A stretch of 35,332 nucleotides of DNA, from assembly GCA_946998295.1 (NCBI GenBank), contig CAMPYS010000020.1, positions 1-35,332 on the forward strand, in the 5' to 3' direction. Positions 1 through 8,880 of the stretch are shown here, one piece after another. Position 1 is the first letter of the stretch; every line of letters starts with the position of its first letter. The stretch is from an uncultured Prevotella sp. Its GTDB lineage: Bacteria > Bacteroidota > Bacteroidia > Bacteroidales > Bacteroidaceae. Made by a program: the position numbers and the translations under genes. Under the pieces are notes generated by a model. It saw only the letters and a program-made list of their open reading frames with translations, was not told the DNA's origin and ran no database searches.

Positions 1-2
1 TA

Positions 3-56
3 CGGGGCTTTGGGGAAGATATTTATGCTCTTTTGAGTTTTACCGGACAGCAATAA
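3..56 (+). CDS. 3' end of a truncated upstream gene, product unknown
   Basis: One frame is open from the window edge and reads RGFGEDIYALLSFTGQQ before a TAA stop. Composition and codon use look coding, and the other two plus frames have no comparable sense. Only 17 codons are visible, so no family can be assigned. It is convergent with the M16 protease gene. The 220 bases between them hold the M16 terminator and a C9 tract. Confidence 0.45.
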   Translation, partial: RGFGEDIYALLSFTGQQ

Positions 57-101
57 TTATTTTTGTAAATTCATTTAACTTGTAAAGTTTATAAATATTT
101 G

Positions 102-136
102 CAAATTTAATAAATAAGAATATTTTACCCCCCCCC
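102..136 (-). promoter_or_regulatory. Orphan minus-strand -7 box with a G9 tract at the -33 position
   Basis: On the minus strand, TAAATTTG (102-109) matches the Bacteroidota -7 box TAnnTTTG. A run of nine G (C9 on the plus strand, 128-136) lies 18 bases upstream, where a TTG would be expected. No minus-strand gene follows, so any transcript would run antisense to the tail of the gene at 3-56. The same arrangement recurs at 30951-30985. The -7 match is short and could be chance. Confidence 0.3.
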
Positions 137-183
137 ATATGTTAAAAACAATAAAAAGCAATATACATAAGTACTTTATTATA

Positions 184-231
184 TAAAAAATATGAGAATG
201 AGCCAATAGAAAAATAAGGCTCATTCTCATA
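184..231 (-). terminator. Intrinsic terminator of the M16 protease operon
   Basis: Bases 191-204 and 218-231 form a perfect 14-bp inverted repeat with a 13-base loop. Read on the minus strand the stem is followed by ATTTTTTAT, a U-rich tail. It lies about 45 bases past the M16 stop codon, as expected for the terminator of the hflX - DUF4954 - M16 transcript. Confidence 0.85.
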
Positions 232-276
232 ATGATAGTTGTATTAGATAGTTTTATGATTTGTTATTGTGATATA

Positions 277-3195
277 TTAATATCCGAAAATCTCTTGTGT
301 AGAAACTCGTTTTATAGGTGATATTTGTTCTATACCTTTTAAGTCTAATTCTTTTTCATTTCCAAGTATCATATATTTGAAAGTCTTATTTGCTATGTTT
401 TCTTTTTCAAAATTTATAATATCTTTTAATGTTATTTTTGGCAATTCGTTGTATATTCTTTCACTTATGCTGTAGTCTAATCCCATTTTTTTAGAATTAA
501 GATAAGCTAATAATATAGAGAATTTTGTTATTCTTGATGATGCAAGACTTTTAGCAAGACTTTTCTTTGCAAGTTCGAAGCTCGCTTGTCTTTCAGGAAT
601 TTTATTAAGCAGTTGGTTGAATTGCTTAATACAGTCCATCATTTTATCATTTTGTGTAATTATATATGTATAGAATCCTTCTTTATCTATTAGTCTACTT
701 GGTTGTGAGTAGCTTGCACTTGCAGAATAGGCTAAACCGCGTGCTTCTCTTATTTCTTGGAACACTATAGCATTCATTCCACCTCCGAAATACTCATTAA
801 ATAGTGCTATTTTAGAAGCATTTTTAGGATTCCATGGTTTATTAGTATTATGGAATTGTACCATATAAATATTTTTTGCATTATATGGTGCTATTAAAAC
901 TTCATTTTTATTAGTTTGTTCTGTTATATAATGTTTTGCTGTTGGTATTTTTGAAAATTTCTTAGGTGTTTTGAAAGTCTTACATATTAGTTTATCTATA
1001 TCTTTAATATTTGATGGTCCATAATATAGTACAGTTTGTTTGTATTTTTTTAAGTCTTTCAGTGAGTTTAATAATTTTTGTGGGTCTAAATTCTTTAGTT
1101 CTTTTTCGCTAAGAATGTTTCTAGTTGGATTATATTTTCCGTATATTCCATAGTCCAAAAGAGCTTTGAAATTATCATTTTGATTAGTTTTCATATCGTT
1201 GCGTGATTTGATTAACAATTCAACACAATTGTCATAGGCCTTTTTGTCAACTTTAGCATTTTCTATTACATTGTTAAATAGAGCTAATGCTTTAGGTAAG
1301 TTTTCGTTTAGTCCTGATATTTCTATGTATGTTTCATCTTTTGTTTGTCCTATGCTGTAGTCGCATGCTAATTTATAGAACTCTTGTTTTATTTGTTCAT
1401 TAGTTAGTTTGTTAGTGCCTAAATAGTCTATATATGATGCAGCGTAGGATGGTAGTATGTTGCTTTCTTCTCCAAATGGTATTTCAAAATATAGTGTAAA
1501 TAGTTCGTCTTGTGTATTTTTTTTATATAGTATAGGCCATCCGTTTTTGATAGTTCCTTTTGTTAAGTCTTTTTTAAAGTTTACGAAAGCAGGTTTTATC
1601 GGTTCAACTTTATGATTAACTATTTCTTTTAGGAATTTAGATTGTTTATCATTATTAGTTGGTATCGGTGTTATTTTAGGCTTATTTACTTTTTTAGCAG
1701 ATGTGTCTATACCTTGTTTTTTATATATTACAGCATATCCGTTATCAAAGAACTTGTTAGCAAATTTTACTATTTCAGCTTTTGTAAATTTAGATATTCT
1801 ATTTATAGTATTAACATATTGATTCCAGTCTATTTTATTTATAAAGGCATTAACATATTCATTTGCTCTAAATTTATTTTTATCTAAATTTTTATAGTAA
1901 GACCTTTTATAGTTATTGATAACAGCCGGTAGTAAATCATCAGAAAATTCTCCTCGTTTTAGTTTTTCTATACCTTCTAATAGCAATTTTTTTACGTCTT
2001 CTAATGTTTGTCCTTTTTTAGGTACTCCAATAGTTAGGAACATAGAATAGTCTGCTAGTTCATCAAATCCAGCTCCAGCCCCTTGCAGTTTCATTTTTTG
2101 GTTTAAGTTTAAATCATAAATTCCTGCTTTTCCATTATTTAGCAGTTCGCTGATGATTCTTAAAGTATCTCCTTGTAGTGAATTAGCTTTTTTTGCTCTC
2201 CATCCAATATATATCATTTCTGCTTCTTGTCCAACAATAGTTGTATCAACAGGTGTTGTTAATTTAGTAAGAGGTTCATATTGTGGGTAGCTTAAAGTTT
2301 GACTTTTTTTCCAGCCTCCAAAATATTTATCTATTGTTGAAACTACTTTATCTGGGTCAAGGTCTCCAGAAAGACATATAGCCATGTTATTTGGCACATA
2401 ATACCTATGGTAGTAGTTCATTATATTAGTTATAGATGGATTTTTAAGGTGATTACCTTTTCCAATAGTAGTTTGTGTTCCGTATGGATGTCTAGGGAAT
2501 AATTTTGCCATAATACCCTCAAACATTTTACGGCTATCGCTTGCTAATCCTATGTTATATTCTTCATATACTGCTTCTAATTCTGTATGGAAGCCTCTAA
2601 CTACCATATTTTGAAATCTATCACCTTGTATTTTTGCCCATGATTCAAATTCATTACTTGGTATGTTTTCAACATAGCATGTAACATCGTTAGATGTGTA
2701 AGCGTTAGTTCCTTTACTACCTATTGAAGCCATCAGTTTATCATATTCATTAGGTATGTTATACTTAGCAGCTATTTGTGAAACAGAATCAATTTTACTA
2801 TACCATAATGTTCTTTTTTGAGGGTCTGTAATATGTCTATACTGTTCATACAAGTTCTCTATTTCTTTTAAATATGGTAATTCTGCTTCATAGTTAGAGG
2901 TACCAAAGTTTTTAGTACCTTTAAACATTATATGTTCAAGGTAGTGAGCAAGACCTGTTGTTTCAGCAGGGTCATTACGACTACCTGTTCTAACAGCAAT
3001 ATATGTTTGTATACGTGGTCTTTCTTTATTTACACTAATGTAGATTTTGAGCCCGTTATTTAGTGTATAAATGCGGGTCTTCATAGGATCGTTGGGTACA
3101 CTTTTATATTTATAAGTGTGCGCATTGGTTACATTTATGCTTAGTAGCATTAATAGTGATAATCCTAATTTTGGGAAATTAAGTTTTTTAAACAT
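277..3195 (-). CDS. M16 family zinc metalloprotease (pitrilysin/insulinase type), secreted
   Basis: This 972-residue protein is a full-length double M16 protease. Residues 1-25 form a signal peptide ending NVTNA. The inverted zinc motif HxxEH is HYLEH at 84-88, with E87 as the catalytic base. A third-ligand glutamate is expected in TELEAVYEE (about 204-212). An M16C domain follows (about 250-430). The second, normally inactive half carries GGGMNAIVFQEIREARGLAY around 820-845, the arginine/tyrosine region that helps close the substrate chamber. The family degrades peptides, and the signal peptide places this one in the periplasm or envelope. Its natural substrate is not evident. It is the last gene of a minus-strand run, 56 bases after the DUF4954 gene, with a strong terminator just beyond it. 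Confidence 0.93.
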   Translation of the reverse strand: MFKKLNFPKLGLSLLMLLSINVTNAHTYKYKSVPNDPMKTRIYTLNNGLKIYISVNKERPRIQTYIAVRTGSRNDPAETTGLAHYLEHIMFKGTKNFGTSNYEAELPYLKEIENLYEQYRHITDPQKRTLWYSKIDSVSQIAAKYNIPNEYDKLMASIGSKGTNAYTSNDVTCYVENIPSNEFESWAKIQGDRFQNMVVRGFHTELEAVYEEYNIGLASDSRKMFEGIMAKLFPRHPYGTQTTIGKGNHLKNPSITNIMNYYHRYYVPNNMAICLSGDLDPDKVVSTIDKYFGGWKKSQTLSYPQYEPLTKLTTPVDTTIVGQEAEMIYIGWRAKKANSLQGDTLRIISELLNNGKAGIYDLNLNQKMKLQGAGAGFDELADYSMFLTIGVPKKGQTLEDVKKLLLEGIEKLKRGEFSDDLLPAVINNYKRSYYKNLDKNKFRANEYVNAFINKIDWNQYVNTINRISKFTKAEIVKFANKFFDNGYAVIYKKQGIDTSAKKVNKPKITPIPTNNDKQSKFLKEIVNHKVEPIKPAFVNFKKDLTKGTIKNGWPILYKKNTQDELFTLYFEIPFGEESNILPSYAASYIDYLGTNKLTNEQIKQEFYKLACDYSIGQTKDETYIEISGLNENLPKALALFNNVIENAKVDKKAYDNCVELLIKSRNDMKTNQNDNFKALLDYGIYGKYNPTRNILSEKELKNLDPQKLLNSLKDLKKYKQTVLYYGPSNIKDIDKLICKTFKTPKKFSKIPTAKHYITEQTNKNEVLIAPYNAKNIYMVQFHNTNKPWNPKNASKIALFNEYFGGGMNAIVFQEIREARGLAYSASASYSQPSRLIDKEGFYTYIITQNDKMMDCIKQFNQLLNKIPERQASFELAKKSLAKSLASSRITKFSILLAYLNSKKMGLDYSISERIYNELPKITLKDIINFEKENIANKTFKYMILGNEKELDLKGIEQISPIKRVSTQEIFGY

Positions 3196-3251
3196 AATAC
3201 TTTTTATTTAGATTTAACATATATGATATTTTCAATAGTATCTTTTAATAA

Positions 3252-5105
3252 TCATTGTTCATAATTAGTTTCTTGGTCTAAATTTTGTATGAATTCTGTA
3301 AGAACTTCTTCTTCAACATCTCCTATATTATATTCTTTTTCTGCATCTTTTTTGATTTCTTCTATCCATGTTCTTTTTGCTTCTATATAGTCTTTTCGTA
3401 TTGTTTCTTCCAGTTCTGGTGTAATTTCTTTTACTTTATAGTAGTCAAGTATTAGTTTATAAGTCCATGTCCATTGGTATTTATGATAGTTTTCATTAAT
3501 AATTTGAAATCTATCGGTAACGTCTTGGATAGTTTCCATAATGCCGTCTTTTATATCATTTATGATTTGATTTTCTTCGCTTTTTGGTAATAGTAAACCA
3601 GATAAATCATTCCAATCCCCAATTCCAATTTTTGTAGTAGGTTTACCGAAGAAATTCCATTTATGAGCTCTTTTTAAAACAGCTCCCATGTATATTTTAA
3701 GTGCTATATCATAGTATTTAATACCTTTCTTTAGGCTAGAAGCATTTATAACATATTCATGATATATGTATGATGAAACATCTTTTCCACTTGCTTTTTG
3801 TAGACTCTCTAATATTTTTTTCCCTTTTATGATTTCTTCTACCGAGAAGGGAGAAAGCCAATCAAAGTTTATGATACTTTTTTGAGAGTTTTTAGCTCTA
3901 ATATCCCTTTTAGGCCATTTTTTTACGTCTCTATATAGTCCCACAGTTGTTATATTTCTTCCAGGTACTAAGTACATAGTTTCTCCGTATGCTATTAAGT
4001 ATGAAAAGGGAAGTGATTTGGTATTAGGATGATGCATGAGTTTCCCAAAGCATACAGAAAAACTTCCTATTGTGGCAGGCATTAGAATATAGCTTCCACT
4101 CGCTGTTTTCGATCCTCTTTCTAATAGTCCCCAGTGTATTGGTCCCATTTTGTATGCGTGGTTAGAGAAGTTAGTTCCAGAGCCTGCATTATAAAATGAG
4201 AACATACCTCCGATTAATAATGAACTTTTATGGTGAGATGCACAAAATGGTCCGCAGAACGCAGCACATGCTTCTCCATTAGACATGAACGAGTTAGCGA
4301 AAAATACGCTTTGTGATGCTGTAAAACCATTTGAAATTTGACAAGCTTCTCCAACAAAGCAGTCTTGCATTTTTACACTATTAGTAACACTTGTTCCATA
4401 GCTTATGATAGAGTTTTCACATATTACTCCAGTCCCTATGTAAACATTTGATTTTTCAGAGCTTAGTATTGTACAGTCGCTTAATCTGCTTGTGCCTGAT
4501 ATTTCACACTCGTTTTGTATTATAGTGTTTGTAATTTCTTTTGTATTAGTAATTTTTACTTTATCTCCTATACATCCTCTATCAGGTATAGTTCTTGCAA
4601 TTTCTTCAGATATCAGACGTCTTATAGCATTTTTTAGAGTTTTATCTTTAAAGTGTTTAACCATGAAGGCTGCAAATTGGCTGTTAAGTTCAGAGTATAA
4701 AATGATATTTCCGTCTCCAACCTCATTTAATACGGATATAATATTACCTTGACCATATGTTGCCCCCTCTTGTGTTTCCATTACGGAAATATTTGTTATA
4801 ATACAGTCATTTCCTATAGTGTAGTTGTTTATATAGCTTCCAATTTTTTCTATCAAACAGTTATCTCCAACAGAGACATTTCTTAAAGTTGCATCGTTTA
4901 TTCCAGAGTGTTTAACAAATCCCTTTGTTACTTCTACTTCTTTTTCTACTTTTCCAAGTTTAATTTTTCCATAAAATATAACCCTATGAAAAAATTTTGC
5001 TTGAAATCCTTCGTTTGCAACTTTAACATTTGTCCAATTTTCTGCCCAACAGTTATTTTTTTCTAATATATCTATTTCGTTGTTATTTAATGATCTGTAT
5101 ATCAT
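3252..5105 (-). CDS. DUF4954 family protein with left-handed beta-helix repeats
   Basis: This 617-residue protein has no signal peptide. Residues about 65-330 are a series of hexapeptide-like turns (for example VSVGDNCLIEKIGSYI, YTIGNDCIITNIS, VYIGTGVICENSIISYG), the hallmark of a left-handed parallel beta-helix as in acyl- and nucleotidyl-transferases. The C-terminal third is charged and helical. Length and pattern fit DUF4954, a Bacteroidota family related to sugar-phosphate nucleotidyltransferase/acyltransferase helices. No nucleotide-binding GxGxR motif is seen, so I assign no reaction. It lies 56 bases after hflX and 56 before the M16 gene on the same strand, with no promoter box between, so the three are probably co-transcribed. 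Confidence 0.8.
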   Translation of the reverse strand: MIYRSLNNNEIDILEKNNCWAENWTNVKVANEGFQAKFFHRVIFYGKIKLGKVEKEVEVTKGFVKHSGINDATLRNVSVGDNCLIEKIGSYINNYTIGNDCIITNISVMETQEGATYGQGNIISVLNEVGDGNIILYSELNSQFAAFMVKHFKDKTLKNAIRRLISEEIARTIPDRGCIGDKVKITNTKEITNTIIQNECEISGTSRLSDCTILSSEKSNVYIGTGVICENSIISYGTSVTNSVKMQDCFVGEACQISNGFTASQSVFFANSFMSNGEACAAFCGPFCASHHKSSLLIGGMFSFYNAGSGTNFSNHAYKMGPIHWGLLERGSKTASGSYILMPATIGSFSVCFGKLMHHPNTKSLPFSYLIAYGETMYLVPGRNITTVGLYRDVKKWPKRDIRAKNSQKSIINFDWLSPFSVEEIIKGKKILESLQKASGKDVSSYIYHEYVINASSLKKGIKYYDIALKIYMGAVLKRAHKWNFFGKPTTKIGIGDWNDLSGLLLPKSEENQIINDIKDGIMETIQDVTDRFQIINENYHKYQWTWTYKLILDYYKVKEITPELEETIRKDYIEAKRTWIEEIKKDAEKEYNIGDVEEEVLTEFIQNLDQETNYEQ

Positions 5106-5161
5106 ATATTTATTATTAAAAATAATTTTTATCAGTAAATTTTATATATGTTATTTAGCTT

Positions 5162-6406
5162 TTATTCTATTGTATATAGGAAATCGTTGTAAGGGTATTT
5201 TTGTACGTGTAGTTTTTTTACTTTTTGATAAATCATATCTTTTAGATTGTTAATATTTTCTTTTTCTTTCGCAGATATAAAAATACAATCATTATCTAAT
5301 TTTGCCATCCATGTGTTTTTTAATTGTTGTGGAGATATATTTTTTTTAGTTATCGGAGTTAAGTCATCATCTTCTTTTTCCTCCCATTTATAGTTATCAA
5401 TTTTATTGAATGCTATCATGTATGGTTTATTAGCACATCCTATATCCAAAAGTGTTTGGTTTACAATTTGCATTTGTTCTTCGAAGTCAGGGTGTGATAT
5501 ATCAATAACGTGTATTAATATATCGGCTTCTTTTACTTCGTCTAATGTTGATTTAAAGGATTCTATCAGGTCAGTAGGAAGTTTTCTTATAAATCCTACT
5601 GTATCTGCAAGTAGGAAAGGTAAGTTTTGAATTACAACTTTTCTTACGGTTGTATCTAATGTAGCAAATAATTTATTTTCTGCAAAAACATCACTTTTAG
5701 AAAGTAAATTCATTATGGTAGACTTTCCTACATTTGTATATCCTACTAAGGCTGCTCTAATGAGGCGTCCACGGTTTTTCCTTTGTGTTGTTTTTTGTTT
5801 TTCAATATCTTTTAGACGTTGTTTTAATAAAGTTATACGTTGTAGGATTATACGTCTATCCATTTCTAATTGTGTTTCTCCAGGTCCTCTTAGTCCTACA
5901 GATCCTTTTCCTCCTCCTGAGCCTGACCCTCCTCCTTGTCTTTCAAGGTGTGTCCATAATCGTTGAAGTCTTGGTAACATATACCTATATTGGGCTAATT
6001 CTACTTGTGTTTTTGCATTAGCTGTTTTAGCTCTCATAGCAAATATATCAAGAATGAGCGAAGTTCTATCTAAGATTTTAACCTTTAGCTCTTTTTCTAT
6101 ATTTCTAAGCTGTTTAGCAGATAATTCATCATCAAAAATGACCATCCCTATCGGCTCTTCATTATCTTCTTTTTCCTTTATGAAATTTTTTATTTCTTCA
6201 AGTTTTCCTTTTCCTATATATGTAGTTAAGTTTGGACCTCCTACTTTTTGTGTGAATCTTTTAACAGTTACTGCTCCAGCTGTATCTGCTAAGAATTGGA
6301 GTTCATCAAGATATTCATTTGTTTTTTCTTCATTTTGTTCTTGAGTTATGAGACCAACTAATATAGCAGTTTCTGCTTTTACTTCTGATATTATAAATTC
6401 TTTCAT
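5162..6406 (-). CDS. hflX: GTPase HflX (ribosome-associated)
   Basis: HflX is a GTPase that binds the 50S subunit and splits or rescues stalled ribosomes under stress. The 414-residue product has the N-terminal HflX domain (about 10-120), the Gly-rich linker GGGSGSGGGKGS (158-169) and the family signature GPGETQLEMDRR (174-185). A coiled coil follows (186-210), then the G domain: G1 GYTNVGKS (222-229), G3 DTVGF (268-272), G4 NKID (334-337) and G5 SAK near 378. Length matches the family. It heads the minus-strand operon and has its own -7 box at 6460-6467, divergent from nagB. Confidence 0.96.
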   Translation of the reverse strand: MKEFIISEVKAETAILVGLITQEQNEEKTNEYLDELQFLADTAGAVTVKRFTQKVGGPNLTTYIGKGKLEEIKNFIKEKEDNEEPIGMVIFDDELSAKQLRNIEKELKVKILDRTSLILDIFAMRAKTANAKTQVELAQYRYMLPRLQRLWTHLERQGGGSGSGGGKGSVGLRGPGETQLEMDRRIILQRITLLKQRLKDIEKQKTTQRKNRGRLIRAALVGYTNVGKSTIMNLLSKSDVFAENKLFATLDTTVRKVVIQNLPFLLADTVGFIRKLPTDLIESFKSTLDEVKEADILIHVIDISHPDFEEQMQIVNQTLLDIGCANKPYMIAFNKIDNYKWEEKEDDDLTPITKKNISPQQLKNTWMAKLDNDCIFISAKEKENINNLKDMIYQKVKKLHVQKYPYNDFLYTIE

Positions 6407-6459
6407 TTATTAGTTAATATGTATAACTATTATGGTTATTTTATAGATATGATTATGTG

Positions 6460-6467
6460 CAAAGATA
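6460..6467 (-). promoter_or_regulatory. Promoter -7 box for the hflX operon
   Basis: On the minus strand, TATCTTTG matches the Bacteroidota -7 consensus TAnnTTTG. It ends 53 bases before the hflX ATG. No clear -33 TTG is present at the expected distance. Confidence 0.6.
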
Positions 6468-6521
6468 CTAAGAAATAGCTTATTTTTTTTATTTTATATA
6501 TTATTTTATTTATAAACTATT

Positions 6522-6529
6522 TACTTTTG
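6522..6529 (+). promoter_or_regulatory. Promoter -7 box for nagB
   Basis: TACTTTTG matches TAnnTTTG and ends 23 bases before the nagB ATG, giving a short leader. The upstream -33 region is T-rich without an obvious TTG. Confidence 0.6.
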
Positions 6530-6552
6530 TATGTAAATTAAATGATCAAATT

Positions 6553-7344
6553 ATGAGATTATTAATTGAATCTAATTATGAGCAGTTGTCAAAGTGGGCT
6601 GCAAATTATGTAGTAAAGCGTATTAATAAGGCTTCGATTGACAAAAAAGCTCCATTTGTTTTGGGTCTTCCTACAGGTTCATCTCCTGTAGGTATGTATG
6701 CAGAATTAGTAAAAGCTTATACTGAAGGTAGAGTAAGTTTTAAGAATGTTATAACTTTTAATATGGACGAGTATGTAGGATTATCAGAGAACCACCCTAA
6801 AAGTTATCATTCATTTATGGAACGTATTCTGTTTAGTCATATAGATATACCACGTTCTAATATTCATATCCTTGATGGAAATGCTAAAGATTTAGACGCA
6901 GAGTGTGTTAATTATGAAACTATGATAGCTGAGGCTGGTGGTATTGATTTGTTTATTGGTGGAATTGGTTCTGATGGGCATATTGCTTTTAATGAACCAT
7001 GTTCAAGTCTTTCAAGTCGTACTCGTCAAAAAACTTTAACAACAGATACAATAATTGCTAATTCACGTTTTTTTGATAATGACGTTAATAAGGTTCCAAA
7101 GTCTGCTTTAACAGTAGGTGTAGCTACTGTAATGGATGCTCGTGAAGTTATGATTTTAGTTAATGGTTATGCAAAAGCTCGTGCATTGCACGCAGCAGTT
7201 GAAGGACCAGTAACACATTTGTGGCCAATATCAGCTATTCAGCAGCATAAACATGGGATTATTGTTACTGATGAGGCAGCATGTGTCGAGTTGAAAGTTG
7301 GCACTTATAGATATTTTAAGTATATAGAAAAAGATAATTTATAA
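6553..7344 (+). CDS. nagB: Glucosamine-6-phosphate deaminase
   Basis: NagB converts glucosamine-6-phosphate to fructose-6-phosphate and ammonia, feeding amino sugars into glycolysis. At 263 residues it is the usual length. Known active-site residues of the E. coli enzyme fall at identical positions: D72 in FNMDEYVGL, and D141, H143 and E148 in GIGSDGHIAFNEP. The phosphate loop GLPTGSSP (38-45) is intact. It is cytoplasmic and monocistronic, or co-transcribed with the transporter 91 bases downstream. No other amino-sugar genes are in view. Confidence 0.96.
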   Translation: MRLLIESNYEQLSKWAANYVVKRINKASIDKKAPFVLGLPTGSSPVGMYAELVKAYTEGRVSFKNVITFNMDEYVGLSENHPKSYHSFMERILFSHIDIPRSNIHILDGNAKDLDAECVNYETMIAEAGGIDLFIGGIGSDGHIAFNEPCSSLSSRTRQKTLTTDTIIANSRFFDNDVNKVPKSALTVGVATVMDAREVMILVNGYAKARALHAAVEGPVTHLWPISAIQQHKHGIIVTDEAACVELKVGTYRYFKYIEKDNL

Positions 7345-7368
7345 TTTACATTGATTATATATAATGTA

Positions 7369-7401
7369 TAAGTTGTTAGTGTTATAGACGTTAGCAACTT
7401 A
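7369..7401 (+). terminator. Hairpin between nagB and the transporter gene
   Basis: Bases 7369-7379 pair with 7391-7401 (11 bp with two G-U pairs) around an 11-base loop. It lies 25 bases after the nagB stop, but no U run follows. It may be a weak terminator, an mRNA 3'-end stabiliser or an attenuator before the transporter. Confidence 0.35.
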
Positions 7402-7435
7402 ATTTATATCAGGATAATATAAAAAAATAGTTGAA

Positions 7436-8392
7436 ATGCATTGTTTATCTATAGTAAAACGTTTAATATTACCAATCGCTATGTTTGTTGGTACTTTAGT
7501 TTATTTTATTTTCGCATTTGTTCCATGTATTAGTTCATATTCTTCTTTTTTAGAGCCATTAATGAATGAGCTTCTTCCAATATCTATGTTTTTAATGTTA
7601 TATGTTACCTTTTGTAAGGTTAATTTTAGCAGGTTAAAATTTGTAAAGTGGCATTTCTTCGTTACAGCTTTTCAGATAATATCAGTTGCTATAGTTGTAG
7701 GTATAATTCTTATATTTAATCTTACCGAACATGGTATTATAATTTTTGAGGGTATTCTGTCATGTATAATATGTTCTTGTGCTTCAGCTACGGCAGTTGT
7801 AACACAAAAGTTAGGTGGAAACATAGAAGAAATGACCTCTTATACATTTTTATCTAATTTAGTTAGTGCTATACTTATCCCTTTAAGTTTTCCTTTAGTA
7901 GAGTCTTCCGCTTCAATTAGTTTTATTAGCTCTTTTATGATGATGCTTAATAGGGTAGTTGTAATTTTAGTTCTTCCAATGCTTTTTGCTTATTTTACAA
8001 AACACTGGCATCTTCTTTCTTCGGTTTATCATAGGATATTGTCATTTAAAAATTTAGGATTTTATCTTTGGGCATGCTCCTTATCTATAGTTACAGGTAT
8101 AACAGTTCGTAATATAGTCCATTCAGATCTTAGCATATTATTTTTTGTTATAATAGCTTTCTCTGTTTTAGCTGTGTGTACAGTTCAGTTTGTTGTAGGG
8201 CGTTTTATAGGTAAATTCTTCGGGCATGAGATAGAAGCCGGTCAAGCTTTGGGCCAAAAGAACACTTCATTTGCTATTTGGGTGTCATCTACTTATCTTA
8301 ATCCTCTTTCATCAATAGGACCAGGATGTTACATATTATGGCAAAATATTATAAATAGTATAGAGCTATGGTATTATGACAAACACCATTAA
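7436..8392 (+). CDS. Bile acid:Na+ symporter (BASS)-like membrane transporter
   Basis: This 318-residue integral membrane protein has about nine to ten hydrophobic helices spread over its whole length and short loops, as in the BASS/SBF fold. Near the C-terminus, GQALGQKNTSFAIWVSSTYL resembles the conserved crossover region of the family (polar Q-N-T in a broken helix), and an earlier polar patch SCASATAVVTQKLGG (about 113-127) fits the matching half. BASS proteins move organic anions with sodium, and the substrate here is unknown. The protein ends NIINSIELWYYDKHH. A degenerate copy of this end reappears 488 bases downstream (8829-8880). It may be co-transcribed with nagB. Confidence 0.75.
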   Translation: MHCLSIVKRLILPIAMFVGTLVYFIFAFVPCISSYSSFLEPLMNELLPISMFLMLYVTFCKVNFSRLKFVKWHFFVTAFQIISVAIVVGIILIFNLTEHGIIIFEGILSCIICSCASATAVVTQKLGGNIEEMTSYTFLSNLVSAILIPLSFPLVESSASISFISSFMMMLNRVVVILVLPMLFAYFTKHWHLLSSVYHRILSFKNLGFYLWACSLSIVTGITVRNIVHSDLSILFFVIIAFSVLAVCTVQFVVGRFIGKFFGHEIEAGQALGQKNTSFAIWVSSTYLNPLSSIGPGCYILWQNIINSIELWYYDKHH

Positions 8393-8597
8393 AAAACATT
8401 GTTTTATTGTTGTTGTTACCTGTTACAAGTAACGATATAAAGTAAAAAATATAAACAAAAATAGATTTAAAAATATTTCTATTTTAAAAGCATATAGAGA
8501 ATGAAACTATCTATATTTAAGATATTTTTTTACTGTAAATTTATGCCCCATAACTATTTAAGAAACAAATCTTTATAAAATATTTAACAAACCAGCT

Positions 8598-8710
8598 AAT
8601 CGTTTAAGTAAAAGCCCTGCTGCGATTCTTATTAAAACGTTTCAGCGTTTCTTATAAATCCTATCAGGTGTTTCTATAAGGATCGCAGCAGGGCTTTTAC
8701 TTAAACGATT
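8598..8710. repeat. Large inverted repeat, 35-bp stem with 43-base loop
   Basis: Arms 8598-8626 and 8682-8710 are perfect reverse complements over 29 bases. Pairing continues inward through one T-G wobble to 8632/8676, giving a 35-bp stem. The core AAAAGCCCTGCTGCG / CGCAGCAGGGCTTTT is GC-richer than its surroundings and looks like a bidirectional terminator. The loop contains a smaller hairpin (AAACG..CGTTT, 8635-8650). No flanking target-site duplication is visible. It may be a two-way terminator or a miniature mobile/REP-like element. Confidence 0.8.
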
Positions 8711-8723
8711 TTTATAACCTTTT

Positions 8724-8750
8724 ATAATAGTAAAATTTCTTTACTATTAT
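8724..8750. terminator. 11-bp AT-rich hairpin in the convergent region
   Basis: Bases 8724-8734 pair perfectly with 8740-8750 around a 5-base loop. The stem is AT-rich with only two G-C pairs. It could end transcription from either side, but no clear U tract follows. Confidence 0.35.
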
Positions 8751-8814
8751 TATTATTGCATAAAGATTTTTGTTGATGATGTTTTTTTTTTACCGATTAT
8801 GTTAATGGCAATAA

Positions 8815-8880
8815 CGCATAATATATAATACTAATATACTTAATAGTGTTAGGTTATGGTATTATGATAAGCATTATTAA
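8815..8880 (+). pseudogene. Decayed duplicate of the transporter 3' end, overlapping the aroC end
   Basis: In plus frame, just after a stop at 8812, this reads ..NILNSVRLWYYDKHY then TAA. The BASS-like transporter ends NIINSIELWYYDKHH then TAA, exactly 488 bases upstream. By hand alignment without gaps, about 31 of the last 42 bases match, including the run TATGGTATTATGA. No start codon or longer homology remains upstream in this frame. The block is read antisense as the last codons of aroC (NNAYHNTIT plus stop). It is therefore a remnant of duplication around the transporter-aroC junction, not a working gene. Confidence 0.6.

Larger units (their letters stand above)
8393..8848. other. 456-base gene-free stretch between transporter and aroC
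   Basis: I see no convincing ORF on either strand. The stretch is AT-rich and holds a small GTTAC-AA-GTAAC hairpin (8422-8433), a large 35-bp-stem inverted repeat (8598-8710) and an 11-bp hairpin (8724-8750). At its right end is the start of a decayed copy of the transporter 3' end. It is a convergent intergenic region, so terminators for both sides are expected here. Confidence 0.7.
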
